A DNA stretch of 64,000 bases from Segatella copri (GCF_009494395.1 NZ_VZCB01000079.1:248001-312000); one strand, 5' to 3'. Shown: positions 26,265 through 36,823, numbered from the stretch's first letter. Made by a program: numbers and translations. Notes: generated from the sequence alone by a model not told the origin.

Positions 26265-28403
26265 TTACTCTACAATCTCCCGCGAGAAGACACACCCATT
26301 TTTCATTCCTGCATCAGCACCCTGAAAATCAGCAGAATAAGGACTACCATCCACAGGATTCTTGCCCACATAGCGCTGCGTTTTCAGAGAAAGAAGCATG
26401 CAGCGGTTATAAAGCATATCCTGCCATAAGAACTCCTCTGCCTTGGAAGAGTCGGAAGTCAGACGAACATCACCAGATAAACCAGCACCAGCTATATAAA
26501 CATATCGTCCGTCAGCCGTCTTCAAAGCAATCTTTCCCTTACCTCTATCCTCCACAACAAACTTCACCTGATTTCTCATGTCCTTTCGGTTACCGGAACT
26601 ATGCATCAATCCATGTCCGGTAGCATCCATCAGACTACCATCAGCGAGATTAAAGAATCTTATGGTCTTTCCGATAGGCAGATTGGCTGTTCTGTCAGCC
26701 ATCGGCTCCACTACCATGAAATCATCGAACTCAGCCACACCGCCATTCACTTCCTTCTTGTTGAAAGCATAAAGTGCCACACGTACCCCCTGGAAGGTCT
26801 TCAACTGATAAGGCGAAAGCATCTGCTCGCCGATATTCTCCCAGGTCTTGCCATCCAGAGAATAGGAATATTGCAACTGGCTCTTGTCATAATCACCCCA
26901 AAGGCGCAACCATACTACCTTGCTTTTAGCCAACGGTTTCAACACTTCCTTGTTGGTATTCTGGTCATAACATCTCAAGTTCAACCCCTTATCCGTCTTG
27001 ACAACGCCCAATGAAGCGTATGGCGTATTGATGGCACCCAAACCAGCCTCATCACCAACCTTTAAGCGGGATGCATCCAGTTTTACAGATGTATAAGATA
27101 CTGGTCCGATGGCACGCTGCGTCAATGTATTCTTTGCCCAGAGCAGTTGCTTGGCAGGCATCGAATGCAAACGGAGCCATCCCTTTCGCTCCTTATTCAG
27201 CGACCACATCTTGTCGTTCGGATTATGATTCCATTGCCAAACTGGTTTGAAGGTCTTGCCAGAGAAATCATCACATCTTTCGTATGGTGCCTGAGGTGTC
27301 TTCACCACATCGTTAGGCTTAAACCAGGTGCGAGGCGAACGTCCCAGGTTCTTCTCCAATCCGAAATAAGGCCAGCCGTCAACCCAAGTGATAGGCGACA
27401 GGCATACGGTTCTGCCCACGGCATTGAAGTCTTGCATCGAAACGCCCCACCATTTCCCGTCAGGAGCCTGCACGATGCCACCCTGATGAATCGTAGCACA
27501 GCCCAGGTTCAAGCCATTCGGTTGGTTGTTTTGGAATTTAAAACCATCTTCCGGCAAAGGCCGACCGATTCCCATGTTACCTACGCTCCATCCAGCAGCA
27601 TAACCATACGATTCGCGCTCGCTAATTACGCAAGTTTCATAAGGTCCCCAAATGCTCTTGCTTCGGGCGCACTGCATACGACCCATCGGCGAATAATCGG
27701 CAGAGAGGATGTAGTACATACCATTGATTTTATAAACATGATGTCCCTCACCCATCGCATTGCCTTCAGGAATCACCACCTTGCTGCTGCCCTCTACCGG
27801 ACCGCTCAAATCGGGCTTCAACTCCGTAACGGTCACGTTGCCATACTTGTGCACGGCATAAATCTTACCATCCTCATCGAAGAGCACAGAAAGGTCGTAG
27901 ATATCGCCATTAACTTTATGATGCGTCCAAGGTCCCTTGGCACTGTCCGAGATATACACCTGCAATCCATGTCCGTTGATATTGGAGAAGATATAGAACT
28001 TGCCGTTATGATATCGGATGGCAGGCGCCCAGATACCCTGTCCGTAAGCCTCCTTGTCATTGCGGAGATTGAAATCATCAGAATCATCAAAGCGGTCGAA
28101 ACAATAGGAAGAGAACTCCCAATTTACGAGATCCTTGGAATGGAGAACCACCAGTCCCGGAACACTGTGCATCGTGGTACCCGCCAGATAGTAATCCTCC
28201 CCCACTCTGATAATATCAGGGTCAGAAAACTCATCATAAAACAAAGGGTTTGTAAAGGTACCATTACCATTATCAGCCGACCAAAACTTCCCTTTCAAAG
28301 TCTGTGTCAGAACATTCTTGGCCGCAGATTTTTTCTGCGCCGCAGCTCCCAAAGAACCGCTCAAAAAAGCAATGCAACAGGTTGCAAATAATAATTTCTT
28401 CAT
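26265..28403 (-). CDS. GH43 exo-enzyme (xylosidase/arabinofuranosidase type) with extra C-terminal domain
   Basis: 712 residues, signal peptide ending AAAQ. Removes xylosyl or arabinofuranosyl units. Five-bladed GH43 domain at about 48-350: base D61 (EFSDPDIIRVG), pKa-tuning D170 (DIYDLSVLFDEDG), acid E219 (MGEGHHVYKING). A laminin-like beta-sandwich (about 380-570, CDDFSGKTFKPVWQWNHNP) follows as in GH43_12-type enzymes. An additional 120-residue C-terminal part (FFNLADGSLMDATGHGLM, then GRYVYIAGAG) resembles a beta-trefoil/fascin-like binding module. It is the downstream edge of the saccharide locus. No convincing HTCS box is at its promoter. Subfamily and substrate need alignment. Confidence 0.9.
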   Translation of the reverse strand: MKKLLFATCCIAFLSGSLGAAAQKKSAAKNVLTQTLKGKFWSADNGNGTFTNPLFYDEFSDPDIIRVGEDYYLAGTTMHSVPGLVVLHSKDLVNWEFSSYCFDRFDDSDDFNLRNDKEAYGQGIWAPAIRYHNGKFYIFSNINGHGLQVYISDSAKGPWTHHKVNGDIYDLSVLFDEDGKIYAVHKYGNVTVTELKPDLSGPVEGSSKVVIPEGNAMGEGHHVYKINGMYYILSADYSPMGRMQCARSKSIWGPYETCVISERESYGYAAGWSVGNMGIGRPLPEDGFKFQNNQPNGLNLGCATIHQGGIVQAPDGKWWGVSMQDFNAVGRTVCLSPITWVDGWPYFGLEKNLGRSPRTWFKPNDVVKTPQAPYERCDDFSGKTFKPVWQWNHNPNDKMWSLNKERKGWLRLHSMPAKQLLWAKNTLTQRAIGPVSYTSVKLDASRLKVGDEAGLGAINTPYASLGVVKTDKGLNLRCYDQNTNKEVLKPLAKSKVVWLRLWGDYDKSQLQYSYSLDGKTWENIGEQMLSPYQLKTFQGVRVALYAFNKKEVNGGVAEFDDFMVVEPMADRTANLPIGKTIRFFNLADGSLMDATGHGLMHSSGNRKDMRNQVKFVVEDRGKGKIALKTADGRYVYIAGAGLSGDVRLTSDSSKAEEFLWQDMLYNRCMLLSLKTQRYVGKNPVDGSPYSADFQGADAGMKNGCVFSREIVE

Positions 28404-28440
28404 TCTATTTATAGGTCTAAAAGATTATTATAAAAAATGT

Positions 28441-28500
28441 TGCCACAAAAGTACGAATAATTATCCAACCAGAGGTGGACAAAATGATACTTTTATGGCA
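28441..28500 (-). promoter_or_regulatory. Promoter of the GH43 gene inside an inverted repeat
   Basis: The -7 element TACTTTTG (minus, 28446-28453) lies in the arm 28441-28453, which matches the reverse complement of 28488-28500 at 12 of 13 bases (TGCCACAAAAGTA against TACTTTTATGGCA). The 17-bp box seen at other locus promoters is absent here except for an ATACTTT core. Confidence 0.5.
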
Positions 28501-28520
28501 ACAAATGTGATTATAGGACA

Positions 28521-30944
28521 TTATTTAATCAGATAAGTCTTTCCTGGTTCTGTTTCCAAGTCATATTCATATACGTCAGGAATAGGAACCTTCACTCCTT
28601 CTGCTATCCGATGCTGTTCCATTACAGGCTTCACTTCTGCAGATGCAAAAAGGATATTTGGACATTTTCCTTCTGCCTTCTTCAGTTTTTTCGCCTTCAG
28701 CGGTACGTATGAGCGAAGACGCAGGATGCCTCCAATGGTGGAGCGAATCTTCGCCTGCTTCAGTTTTCCATTCTTCCAGTCCATATCCACCACAAAGCCG
28801 CCACGGGCACGAAGTCCCTTTACACTTCCTTCTTTCCAGGCATCAGGCAAGGCTGGCAAGAGATGCACGGCTCCATCATGACTCTGCAGGAGCATCTCTG
28901 CGATGCCGGCTGTTACTCCGAAGTTACCATCAATTTGGAATGGTGGATGGGCATCAAAGAGATTCGGATAGGTTCTTCCCTCAGGATACTCATTTGCCTG
29001 GGCATCAGATGGCAACAGGCGAAGCATATTGCTGATGATTCTGAAAGCATGATTGCCATCGAGCATGCGTGCCCAGAAATTCGTCTTCCAACCCAGACTC
29101 CAGCCCGTAGCCTGGTCGCCACGATGCTTCAGGGTGGTGGCTGCGGCATGGAACAGTTCCGGATGAGAGAAAGGAGAAATCTGATTAGATGGATACAATC
29201 CATAGAGATGCGAGATATGGCGATGCTCATTCTTCGGATCATCCGCATCCACAAGCCACTCCTGCAACTGTCCGTACTTTCCTATCTGCATCGGCGGAAT
29301 CTGAGAAATCAGCTGCTGCATCGCCTTGCGCTCAGCCTCATCAACCCCTAATATTTCAGAAGCCTTCACAGCACTGCTCAAGGCATCGAAGGCTATCTGG
29401 TTATCCATCGTGCAACCAGCCGTTACGGCAGTTCTCTTACCCTTAGGTCCCTGTTCCGGACTCACCGACGGCACGGTTACCTTCCATTCGGTGCCCGGCA
29501 ACTTCTGCATATAGTCGAGATAGAACTCAGCAGCACCTTTTATTACCGGATACCACTGCTTGAGGAAAGCCTTGTCACCCGTATAGAGATAATGCTGCCA
29601 GAGATGAGTGGTGAGCCAGGCTCCGCCATTCGGAAACATGCCCCACTGCGCACCGTCCACCGGACCTGCTATGCGCCAGATATCGGTGTTATGATGTGCC
29701 ATCCAGCCACGACAACCATACATTTCCCTAGCCGTCTGTGCTCCCGTTACACTCAAATCCTTAATCAGCGAATACAGAGGCTCCGTGGTGTTACCGAGAT
29801 TCGTTACCTCGGCAGGCCAGTAGTTCATCTCCGTATTGATGTTGATTGTGTATTTGCTGTCCCAAGGCGCATTCTTACTGTCATTCCAAACGCCCTGCAA
29901 GTTTGCCGCCTGTCCACCAGGCTGGGAAGAGGAAATGAGCAGATAGCGACCATAGTTATACATCAGTGCCACCATCGCCATATCCTTGCTGCCTGCAAAT
30001 TTCTCCAGGCGCAGGTTAGTAGGCAACGAAGCATTGATATCGGTTGGCAAAATCAGAGAAGAAGTAGCGAACTGCTTCTGGTAAGCCTCCACATGGCGTT
30101 TCTCCAACTGTGCATAGCTCATCAGTTTCACCTTATTTATATAGTCGGCATTGCGTTGGGCTGCATTGCCCGACACATCGTGATAGTTCACAAAATTGGT
30201 GGCAGCACTCACAATGATGGTTGCCTCGGTGCCATCTGTCTTTACATCTGCCACGCATTCGGCAGTGAGAGCCGCCTTGATGCCTTCCTGGTCTTGTCCC
30301 TTCACCTTCAGCATAACACCTGAAGGCGTTTTCTGAACTTGATGTTCAAAAGGCGAATCCAGGGTAACATCGATATTCAGGGCACCCTTTCTACTCGCCT
30401 TAATGTGGCAAACGATGACGCCATCAGCCAGCGAAGCAAAGGTGGTACGGGTATATCTTACGCCATCCATCACGAAAGAAGTCGTGGCAATCGCCTTCTT
30501 CAAATCCAGGTTGCGCACAAACAGCTCAGTCTTTCCCTGGTTCTTCATGCTGATATGCAGATTTGCCATCGGCAGGAAGCGCATGCCATGAGGTCCTGGG
30601 ATGAAGGTTTGGTTGATGAGAGCCGCTGCCTCCTCTTCCCTGCCATTGAAGATGAGTTCCCTCACCTTTGGCAGATTCTCTAAGGATTTCTTGCTATTGT
30701 TGTTATGAGGACCGCCACTCCAGAAAGTCTCCTCATTCAACTGGATATTCTCGTCCGTGGTTCCGCCATACACCATACCTCCCAGATGAGAGTTTCCGAT
30801 AGGCAGAGCCTCCAGCCACTGCTGGGCTGGGGCATTATACCAAAGTCGTGTGCTATTATCAGAGCAGCTAGCCTTTGCCCTCATCTGCAAGGGAAGCGAC
30901 AGTGCCAGCACCACTGCTCCCAAAATCATTTTATTTCTGTTCAT
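28521..30944 (-). CDS. GH95 alpha-L-fucosidase / alpha-L-galactosidase
   Basis: 807 residues from the ATG at 30944; the longer frame to 30983 is rejected since it would begin inside the -7 element. Signal peptide [22 protein letters not shown]95 blocks in order: [40 protein letters not shown], an N-terminal beta-sandwich, the (alpha/alpha)6 barrel with [21 protein letters not shown], and [22 protein letters not shown]95 enzymes are inverting; known ones cleave alpha-1,2-L-fucose, and some from complex-xylan loci cleave alpha-L-galactose. In this arabinoxylan-like setting L-galactose is the favoured guess. Confidence 0.93.
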   Translation of the reverse strand: MNRNKMILGAVVLALSLPLQMRAKASCSDNSTRLWYNAPAQQWLEALPIGNSHLGGMVYGGTTDENIQLNEETFWSGGPHNNNSKKSLENLPKVRELIFNGREEEAAALINQTFIPGPHGMRFLPMANLHISMKNQGKTELFVRNLDLKKAIATTSFVMDGVRYTRTTFASLADGVIVCHIKASRKGALNIDVTLDSPFEHQVQKTPSGVMLKVKGQDQEGIKAALTAECVADVKTDGTEATIIVSAATNFVNYHDVSGNAAQRNADYINKVKLMSYAQLEKRHVEAYQKQFATSSLILPTDINASLPTNLRLEKFAGSKDMAMVALMYNYGRYLLISSSQPGGQAANLQGVWNDSKNAPWDSKYTININTEMNYWPAEVTNLGNTTEPLYSLIKDLSVTGAQTAREMYGCRGWMAHHNTDIWRIAGPVDGAQWGMFPNGGAWLTTHLWQHYLYTGDKAFLKQWYPVIKGAAEFYLDYMQKLPGTEWKVTVPSVSPEQGPKGKRTAVTAGCTMDNQIAFDALSSAVKASEILGVDEAERKAMQQLISQIPPMQIGKYGQLQEWLVDADDPKNEHRHISHLYGLYPSNQISPFSHPELFHAAATTLKHRGDQATGWSLGWKTNFWARMLDGNHAFRIISNMLRLLPSDAQANEYPEGRTYPNLFDAHPPFQIDGNFGVTAGIAEMLLQSHDGAVHLLPALPDAWKEGSVKGLRARGGFVVDMDWKNGKLKQAKIRSTIGGILRLRSYVPLKAKKLKKAEGKCPNILFASAEVKPVMEQHRIAEGVKVPIPDVYEYDLETEPGKTYLIK

Positions 30945-30973
30945 AAAATCAATATTACCGATTAGTTTAAAAA

Positions 30974-31024
30974 GACGGCACAAAGATAAGAAAACTTTTT
31001 AAGTTTCCATCACTTTGTGCCGTC
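30974..31024 (-). terminator. Terminator of the double GH43 gene overlapping the GH95 promoter
   Basis: GACGGCACAAAG (30974-30985) is the exact inverse of CTTTGTGCCGTC (31013-31024); the minus-strand copy runs into TTTTT. The GH95 -7 element (TATCTTTG, minus, 30981-30988) is formed partly by the 3' arm of this stem. A box-like match (13 of 17) lies at 31001-31017, only 12 bp from the -7 element. Confidence 0.65.
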
Positions 31025-31051
31025 AAATTACAAACAAAACAATCTTAAACT

Positions 31052-33991
31052 TTATTTCTCTTTCAAATATTCAAAAGAATCAATATCCACATATCCACCA
31101 GCAGCCTTTGTGGCATAGTTATAGATGGCGATACGGGTTCCCATAAAGAGACGGCGATAATCATACTGCATCTTGAAATCCTTGATGGCAGGAATCCAGG
31201 TCTTGCCGTCTATACTATATAATAAGGAGGCGAGATCCTGATGAAGACGGAAATCGCAGCTCATCTTCAGATAGATGATGCTTGATTTCGTTGCCTTATC
31301 CTGCTTCAGATTCAAAGGCTGGCGATAAACCTCCTCACGTTTCACATCAGTCACTGCCTTTTCCTTTTCAGTCAAAGCTACACTCTCCTTGGTACCTACC
31401 ACAAAGAGTTTCTTGCCTTCCTTTACGATAGAAAGCAGGGCTGCATCACCCTGGAAGGCTGACAGACCAGCCACATCGCCATCCTTCATCTTGTTTACAT
31501 CCATCTTGATGATTCCCTCGCAGGTTGGTCCTTCGGTACGGGTACTGATGGTATTGGGAGCCAGGAAGATGTTAGGAACAATACGGGATGTCTTCAGGCG
31601 GAGCCAGCCCTTGCGCTCTGTGAGCGACCAGGCATTATCCACAGGATTGTGGTTCCACTGCCACTGCAATTCCAGTTTATCCTTCGAGAAATCGTCGCTA
31701 TACACGAGTCCCTTACCGTCATATCCCAATACAGGCTTCTGCATCTCGGCAGGAATATTGCCCTTCTCATCGGTCAGTATAGGCCATCCGTCCTTCCAGG
31801 TACATGGCTCCAGCGTGAGCACTCTGCCCACACCACCACGGTCTTGGAATACGATGCCATACCAGTTGCCATACTTATCATCTACAATCGTACCTTGTCC
31901 CACGCCGTTGAATCCGGCAAACTCCGTTTCCAGAATCACCTTCTTTTCGTAAGGGCCCTGAATGTGATCTGCACGATAACAAACCTCACGACGAGGATGT
32001 CCCTGAGGCCACGAAATCATCAGGAGATAATACTTGCCGTTGTGCTTGATCATGCGGGAGCCTTCGAGCAAACCCGTTTCATCAGCATCACGCTCAAAGA
32101 GTTTACGATGGCTGCCAGGCACCACATCCGTCAGGTCTGCATTCAGCTGCACCATCTCTCCCGTTCCATAAACCACGTATGCCTTATCGTCGTCATCGAA
32201 GAAGAGAGCGGCATCATGGAAATGCTGCAAACGGCTGTGGATAGTCCATTTGCCCTCAATATCATCGGCTGTACAGATATAAGTCTCTCCACCAGGATTA
32301 TCGTTTGGAGCAAAGAGCGCATAGAACTTGCCACGATGATACTGCAGCGAAGTGGCCCACTGACCACGACCATACACCGTACCCTCCTTCATGTCATACT
32401 TAGGTGAATCAGTAAGTTTAGGGAAGATATAGTTCACGGTTTCCCAGTTCACCAAATCCTTCGATTTCATGATAGGCGCACCCGGCATCAGATGCATGGT
32501 GGTGCTTACCATATAGAAGCTGTCACCCACACGGATTACATCCACATCAGGCACATCAGCCCAAACCACAGGATTGGCGAAATTCTTCTCAAACTTCCAC
32601 CAGTCGAAATTGAAGAGTTTGCTTCCCTTCAATCCCTTGAACACGAAGTATATATCATGCTTTCCTGTCACTTTCTTTAGCATTTGTGCCGAGAAAGTCT
32701 TCCACTTTTCCCAGCCACCAGTCTTGGTAACATCAAGTTTAGCTATCAGTTCGCCATCTTCCTTATCGAGATGAACCTCCAATGAACCGCCGAGCGATGA
32801 GCACGCAGCAGAGATGGCAAATGCATCCGGACTCTCATTTCCGAAATCCACCTCGCGTACCTTGATATAATCGCCTGTATGAATTTCTGAGATATAAACA
32901 CCCGTCTCGTCGGTCTGCTCCGACTTCACTCCCTTAGAGAAAGCGATGGTTTCTGCTTCCTGGCGCTTGTAAGGATTGAGGGTTGCGATAGGAGCCACTC
33001 CTTCCTGGGTATGATGGATGATTGGGAAGGTACCGTCAGCATTATATTTGAATTCTTCCACAGCCACACTGCGTCCGAATCCGCCACCCAGTTTACCCGT
33101 ATGATAGAAGAAATAAGACTTGCCCTTGAAGTCGGTCACACCGCAATGGTTAGTAAAGGAACCCGTATCTTCCAATGGCATGATTTCGCCCATATACTTC
33201 CATGGTCCGAAAGGCTTCTTGCTCATGGAATAAGCGATATGCTCAGGCACTCCACCTGCAGCATAAAGCATATAATAGTTCTTGCCACGCTTCATGAACC
33301 AAGGTCCCTCTGTGTAGCAATCTTTATATTTTCGGGTAGAATCGCGCTTCTCCACGTCAGGCGAACCGAATCCCTCCTCAGTCATCACGATTCTGCCCAC
33401 TTCACGCTTTTCATCAACAGCTGCCTTAGCATCTATACCACCCTTGAAGCTGATCATATCTTTATTCAGTTTGGCATAGTAAAGATGCGGATTACCCCAA
33501 TAGAGATAAGCCTGACCATCCTCATCCATCCAGACGGTAGGGTCGATATTGTCCCAATTTCCATTATCGAAAAGCGGTTTGCCCAACGCATCCTTGAACG
33601 GACCGGTAGGAGAATCAGCCACAGCTACGCCGATAGCCATTCCGCCCGTCAGTTTAGAGTGCGCACAGATATACCAGTAATACTTACCATTACGTTCGAT
33701 AGTCTGTGCTGCCCAGGCACGGTCGTCAGCCCAGGAAAAAGAACTGAGGTCGAGCGGAGAGCCATGGTCTGTCCAGTTCACCATATCCTTGGTGGAATAC
33801 ACACGCCATTCGTTCATCCAGAAGAAGTCAGCCTTATCTTCATCATGACCGGTATATACATAGAGACGGTCTCCGACAACCAGAGGTGCGGGGTCGGTAG
33901 TTAACTGTGTTTGCACGATAGGATTCTGCGCATTCATCGTTGCGCTCATACTCATACACAAAGCCGAAGCTAGCAAAAACTTATTGTTCAT
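31052..33991 (-). CDS. Bimodular GH43-CBM6-GH43 enzyme
   Basis: 979 residues, exported (signal ends NAQN). First GH43 domain about 25-340: base D33 (TTDPAPLVVGD), D150 (NIDPTVWMDEDG), acid E228 (CYTEGPWFMK). A CBM6-like beta-sandwich at about 343-468 (RQEAETIAF to FNFDWWKFEKN). Second GH43 domain about 471-770: base D482 (ADVPDVDVIRVGD), HDAALFFDDDD, GLLEGSRMIKHNGKYYLL, then the GH43_12-type C-terminal sandwich to 979. Both triads look intact, so one protein may carry two exo-activities, for example arabinofuranosidase plus xylosidase. Promoter carries the 17-bp box. Confidence 0.92.
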   Translation of the reverse strand: MNNKFLLASALCMSMSATMNAQNPIVQTQLTTDPAPLVVGDRLYVYTGHDEDKADFFWMNEWRVYSTKDMVNWTDHGSPLDLSSFSWADDRAWAAQTIERNGKYYWYICAHSKLTGGMAIGVAVADSPTGPFKDALGKPLFDNGNWDNIDPTVWMDEDGQAYLYWGNPHLYYAKLNKDMISFKGGIDAKAAVDEKREVGRIVMTEEGFGSPDVEKRDSTRKYKDCYTEGPWFMKRGKNYYMLYAAGGVPEHIAYSMSKKPFGPWKYMGEIMPLEDTGSFTNHCGVTDFKGKSYFFYHTGKLGGGFGRSVAVEEFKYNADGTFPIIHHTQEGVAPIATLNPYKRQEAETIAFSKGVKSEQTDETGVYISEIHTGDYIKVREVDFGNESPDAFAISAACSSLGGSLEVHLDKEDGELIAKLDVTKTGGWEKWKTFSAQMLKKVTGKHDIYFVFKGLKGSKLFNFDWWKFEKNFANPVVWADVPDVDVIRVGDSFYMVSTTMHLMPGAPIMKSKDLVNWETVNYIFPKLTDSPKYDMKEGTVYGRGQWATSLQYHRGKFYALFAPNDNPGGETYICTADDIEGKWTIHSRLQHFHDAALFFDDDDKAYVVYGTGEMVQLNADLTDVVPGSHRKLFERDADETGLLEGSRMIKHNGKYYLLMISWPQGHPRREVCYRADHIQGPYEKKVILETEFAGFNGVGQGTIVDDKYGNWYGIVFQDRGGVGRVLTLEPCTWKDGWPILTDEKGNIPAEMQKPVLGYDGKGLVYSDDFSKDKLELQWQWNHNPVDNAWSLTERKGWLRLKTSRIVPNIFLAPNTISTRTEGPTCEGIIKMDVNKMKDGDVAGLSAFQGDAALLSIVKEGKKLFVVGTKESVALTEKEKAVTDVKREEVYRQPLNLKQDKATKSSIIYLKMSCDFRLHQDLASLLYSIDGKTWIPAIKDFKMQYDYRRLFMGTRIAIYNYATKAAGGYVDIDSFEYLKEK

Positions 33992-34027
33992 TGTTTATCT
34001 AAAATTATTAGTTTCTATTTTTGAGTG

Positions 34028-34081
34028 CAAAGATAGCAATAAAACAGACATTTTACTTTGCTGTATGTTACAAATACTTTG
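34028..34081 (-). promoter_or_regulatory. Promoter of the double GH43 gene: -7 element and candidate HTCS box
   Basis: -7 TATCTTTG (minus) at 34028-34035; box ATGTTACAAATACTTTG (+ strand reading) at 34065-34081, 29 bp apart. No TTTG at -33. Confidence 0.7.
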
Positions 34082-34101
34082 GCAAATCAACCATAGTGTA
34101 A

Positions 34102-34140
34102 GAAAAAAAACGGTGCATTTCAAAAGAAACACACCGTTTT
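34102..34140 (-). terminator. GH115 gene terminator
   Basis: AAAACGGTG (34107-34115) pairs with CACCGTTTT (34132-34140) with further inner pairing; the minus strand then has eight T residues. Confidence 0.85.
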
Positions 34141-34174
34141 ACATCTTTACCTACAAGTTTTGCCCGAAGCGCCC

Positions 34175-36823
34175 TTACTTCACGTAAGGACTCTCTAGCA
34201 TTCCTAGATGAGTAGGTTTATACCCACCAAGATTGATGAGTATTTTCTCAAATACAATACCAGGCTGCATAGGACGAAGCCTCAAGGTATGTTCTGCCTT
34301 CCCCGTGTTTCCTACAGCCATCCTCACCTTCTTCTCGATGATGCGCGATGCGGCTGTAGGATACATCAAGTCGTACTTATGCTCCCAGTTCAGATTCTGA
34401 TTCAGCCCTACAATCTCTTCCTTGCCACCATCCAGCGACACTGCCACATAATGACCGCCCAGCACAAATGGCATCACTGCATCGGTAATAAGATGTACAT
34501 CCACCGAATCCATATCTGCCTTAAATCTCATCTTATAGGTAAGATACGCTCCTGCTGTTGGCTGGGTATATGGAAAGAGAGCTATACCCGACTTCGTTCG
34601 TCCTAAACCAGGGATGAGTCTCCACTGCGACTTCTCTGATTCAGCAGGTGTCAGTGAGAAGAGATGCTCTGCCTCCATCACCACCATGCCGCCATCTTGC
34701 TCGAACACGTAGCCTGTACTAGGCTGCGTAACGGCAAAAGGGGTACTCTGCTGAATGCGATATACCATAGGCATAACTTGATGCTGCGGGGCATGCCAGT
34801 TTTGATAGCCGATATGCACTTGATCCATCATGTGATTCCACTTGCCATTGGCGATATGGTGATTATAATTACCGCAGAGCAAGGAGTCTCTCTTGTAACA
34901 TTCCTCCACCCTATCTGCCCATGAATTAGCCTCAATACGTCCCTCACGATAGAGTTGCTTGTTCATCGCCAAAGAGTAATACATATCATAGAGATTTGCC
35001 ATGCCTTGTATTGGGAAGAGAACCAACTCTTGATAGGCATCCTTCGCAGTTTCATCCAGGGTGATATACTGACGCAGGGCTCGTGCCTCCAAGGCCAGGA
35101 ATTCATCCCGTACGCCCTTAAACTCTCCCGTCTGCAAATTGTATGTCTTGTCATCCAGCAATTCGGCTTGCACCCTAGACGCATATCTTCCATAGCTCAT
35201 CAAGAGACGAGCAGCCTCTTTCGCTTCTTTATCACCAAACTGCTGGGCACAGAATTCCTGTGCATATTGCTCCAGGTTGCTGGCATCGAAGGCATCAGGA
35301 TTCCATGCCATGTTCATAAAAAAGTCGATGGCAAACTCATGGGGTTTGATATCACCGACATTGAGCATCCAGAGTTTATCCACACCATGTTGATAAGTGG
35401 CTTGCAACTGCTCCCACATCTCGGCGATATGCGACATGGTGAGCCACTTGCTGGCTCTTGGGGCACCATAATAGCCCACGTGATAATACATACCATAGCC
35501 GCCCTTGTGGAAATTTTTCTTTCTATCAGGAAGTCGGCGCACATGACCGAAGTTGTCATCGCAAAGCATCACGATGACATCATCGGGCACCTTGAGTCCC
35601 TGGTCATAATAATCGAGCACCTCACTGTAGAGTGTCCAGACCTGTGGGGTCTCGGAGGCTGGTTTCCTGGTGACATCAGCTATGATTTTTCGCTGTTCCG
35701 AAATGATTTGTTCCATCAGCTGGAAGTTAGCCTCTCTACTACCTGCATCGGTCATCGGACGGTCTTCGTCACCTCTCATACCGATGGTCACGAGCTTGTC
35801 GTAACCCTTGCTATTCTCGATTCCCTCTCGGAAGAAACGCTTGATGGCATTCTTGTTGGTCAACCAGTTCCATTCACCATTGCCATAGTTCTTCTTATGT
35901 CGAATCCACTCTTGCTGCGAGCGTTGCATCGGCTCATGATGCGAGGTACCCATCACGATGCCATATTCATCAGCCAGTCGGGCATTCTCCGAATCATCCT
36001 CATTGAAGCAGTTGCCCTCATACAGTCCGTTCTCATCCTTCAAGATAGGTACCAAAGGCTTGTATTCCTTGAACGAGCCCCACATGGCAGGCCAGAGGCA
36101 GTTTGCCTTGAGGCGAAGAAGGAGTTCGAAGACATGGGCATACATCTGGCTGTTCATGCCCCCAAACTTATTTCTAGCCCAGGTGGTCATACAAGGGAAC
36201 TCATCATTGATGAAGAAACCACGATATTTCACCTTCGGCTCTCCACTCTCCACAGAGCATGGCTTGGCAAAGACCTCCTCATGCTTGGCTATCGGCGCAT
36301 CCGCCCACCAATACCAAGGCGACACCCCCATCTGTCGGGAAATCTCGTAAATGCCATAGATGGTGCCACGCATATCGCTACCAGCCACCACCAAGGCACG
36401 CTCCATACCCTTGGCAGGATGATCAATGGTCTTGATGACAAAGCTCTCCCACTTGCCCTTGAGCGAACGCTCTGGCAAGATGCCTTTCTTGGCAAGGCGA
36501 GTAATAGCTTCACTCACTCCGTATGTGCCAATGAGGATGGGATAACGCACCACATCCTCGCCCTGGCAGCACACTCTGGGTGAACGACCCGACACGGTAT
36601 AGATATCCTTACGCAGGTCTTCCGCTGCTCTTTTCACACCTTGTTTTTCGTGAGCATCCATACAGATACCAGACATCTGAGAGGCGGTGGAAATAGGGAA
36701 TGCTCCCCCTTGCTGTCGGAAGCTGATAAAGGAATCAGCCATTGCAGTGAGAGCAAACATCACAAAACAACAGGCTAAGAGAGGCCTTGACCATGGAAAG
36801 TTGATCTTCATTTGAAATTTCAT
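34175..36823 (-). CDS. GH115 alpha-glucuronidase
   Basis: 882 residues, exported (MKFQMKINFPWSRPLLACC, cleavage near AMADS; an ATG four codons in is an alternative start). Removes (4-O-methyl-)glucuronic acid from xylan, including internal side groups. Family blocks: ILIGTYG near the N-terminus, GTIYGIYEISRQMGVSPWYW, WWADAP, KYRGFFINDEFPCMTTWA, LWPAMWGSF, GIVMGTSHHEPMQRSQQEW, TIGMRGDEDRPM, MLCDDNFGHVRRLP and MYYHVGYYGAPRASKWL; a C-terminal CBM-like sandwich closes the chain. A strong marker for glucuronoxylan or glucuronoarabinoxylan use. Divergent from the + strand GH43 gene. Confidence 0.95.
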   Translation of the reverse strand: MKFQMKINFPWSRPLLACCFVMFALTAMADSFISFRQQGGAFPISTASQMSGICMDAHEKQGVKRAAEDLRKDIYTVSGRSPRVCCQGEDVVRYPILIGTYGVSEAITRLAKKGILPERSLKGKWESFVIKTIDHPAKGMERALVVAGSDMRGTIYGIYEISRQMGVSPWYWWADAPIAKHEEVFAKPCSVESGEPKVKYRGFFINDEFPCMTTWARNKFGGMNSQMYAHVFELLLRLKANCLWPAMWGSFKEYKPLVPILKDENGLYEGNCFNEDDSENARLADEYGIVMGTSHHEPMQRSQQEWIRHKKNYGNGEWNWLTNKNAIKRFFREGIENSKGYDKLVTIGMRGDEDRPMTDAGSREANFQLMEQIISEQRKIIADVTRKPASETPQVWTLYSEVLDYYDQGLKVPDDVIVMLCDDNFGHVRRLPDRKKNFHKGGYGMYYHVGYYGAPRASKWLTMSHIAEMWEQLQATYQHGVDKLWMLNVGDIKPHEFAIDFFMNMAWNPDAFDASNLEQYAQEFCAQQFGDKEAKEAARLLMSYGRYASRVQAELLDDKTYNLQTGEFKGVRDEFLALEARALRQYITLDETAKDAYQELVLFPIQGMANLYDMYYSLAMNKQLYREGRIEANSWADRVEECYKRDSLLCGNYNHHIANGKWNHMMDQVHIGYQNWHAPQHQVMPMVYRIQQSTPFAVTQPSTGYVFEQDGGMVVMEAEHLFSLTPAESEKSQWRLIPGLGRTKSGIALFPYTQPTAGAYLTYKMRFKADMDSVDVHLITDAVMPFVLGGHYVAVSLDGGKEEIVGLNQNLNWEHKYDLMYPTAASRIIEKKVRMAVGNTGKAEHTLRLRPMQPGIVFEKILINLGGYKPTHLGMLESPYVK

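Noticed and set aside
27147..28391. 414-codon open frame opposite the GH43 gene
   Set aside because: Antisense shadow; the GH43 frame shows catalytic motifs and a signal peptide.
34955..36583. 542-codon open frame on the + strand opposite GH115
   Set aside because: It is antisense to a clear GH115 gene, has no domain-like pattern, and such long antisense frames are common in codon-biased genes here.
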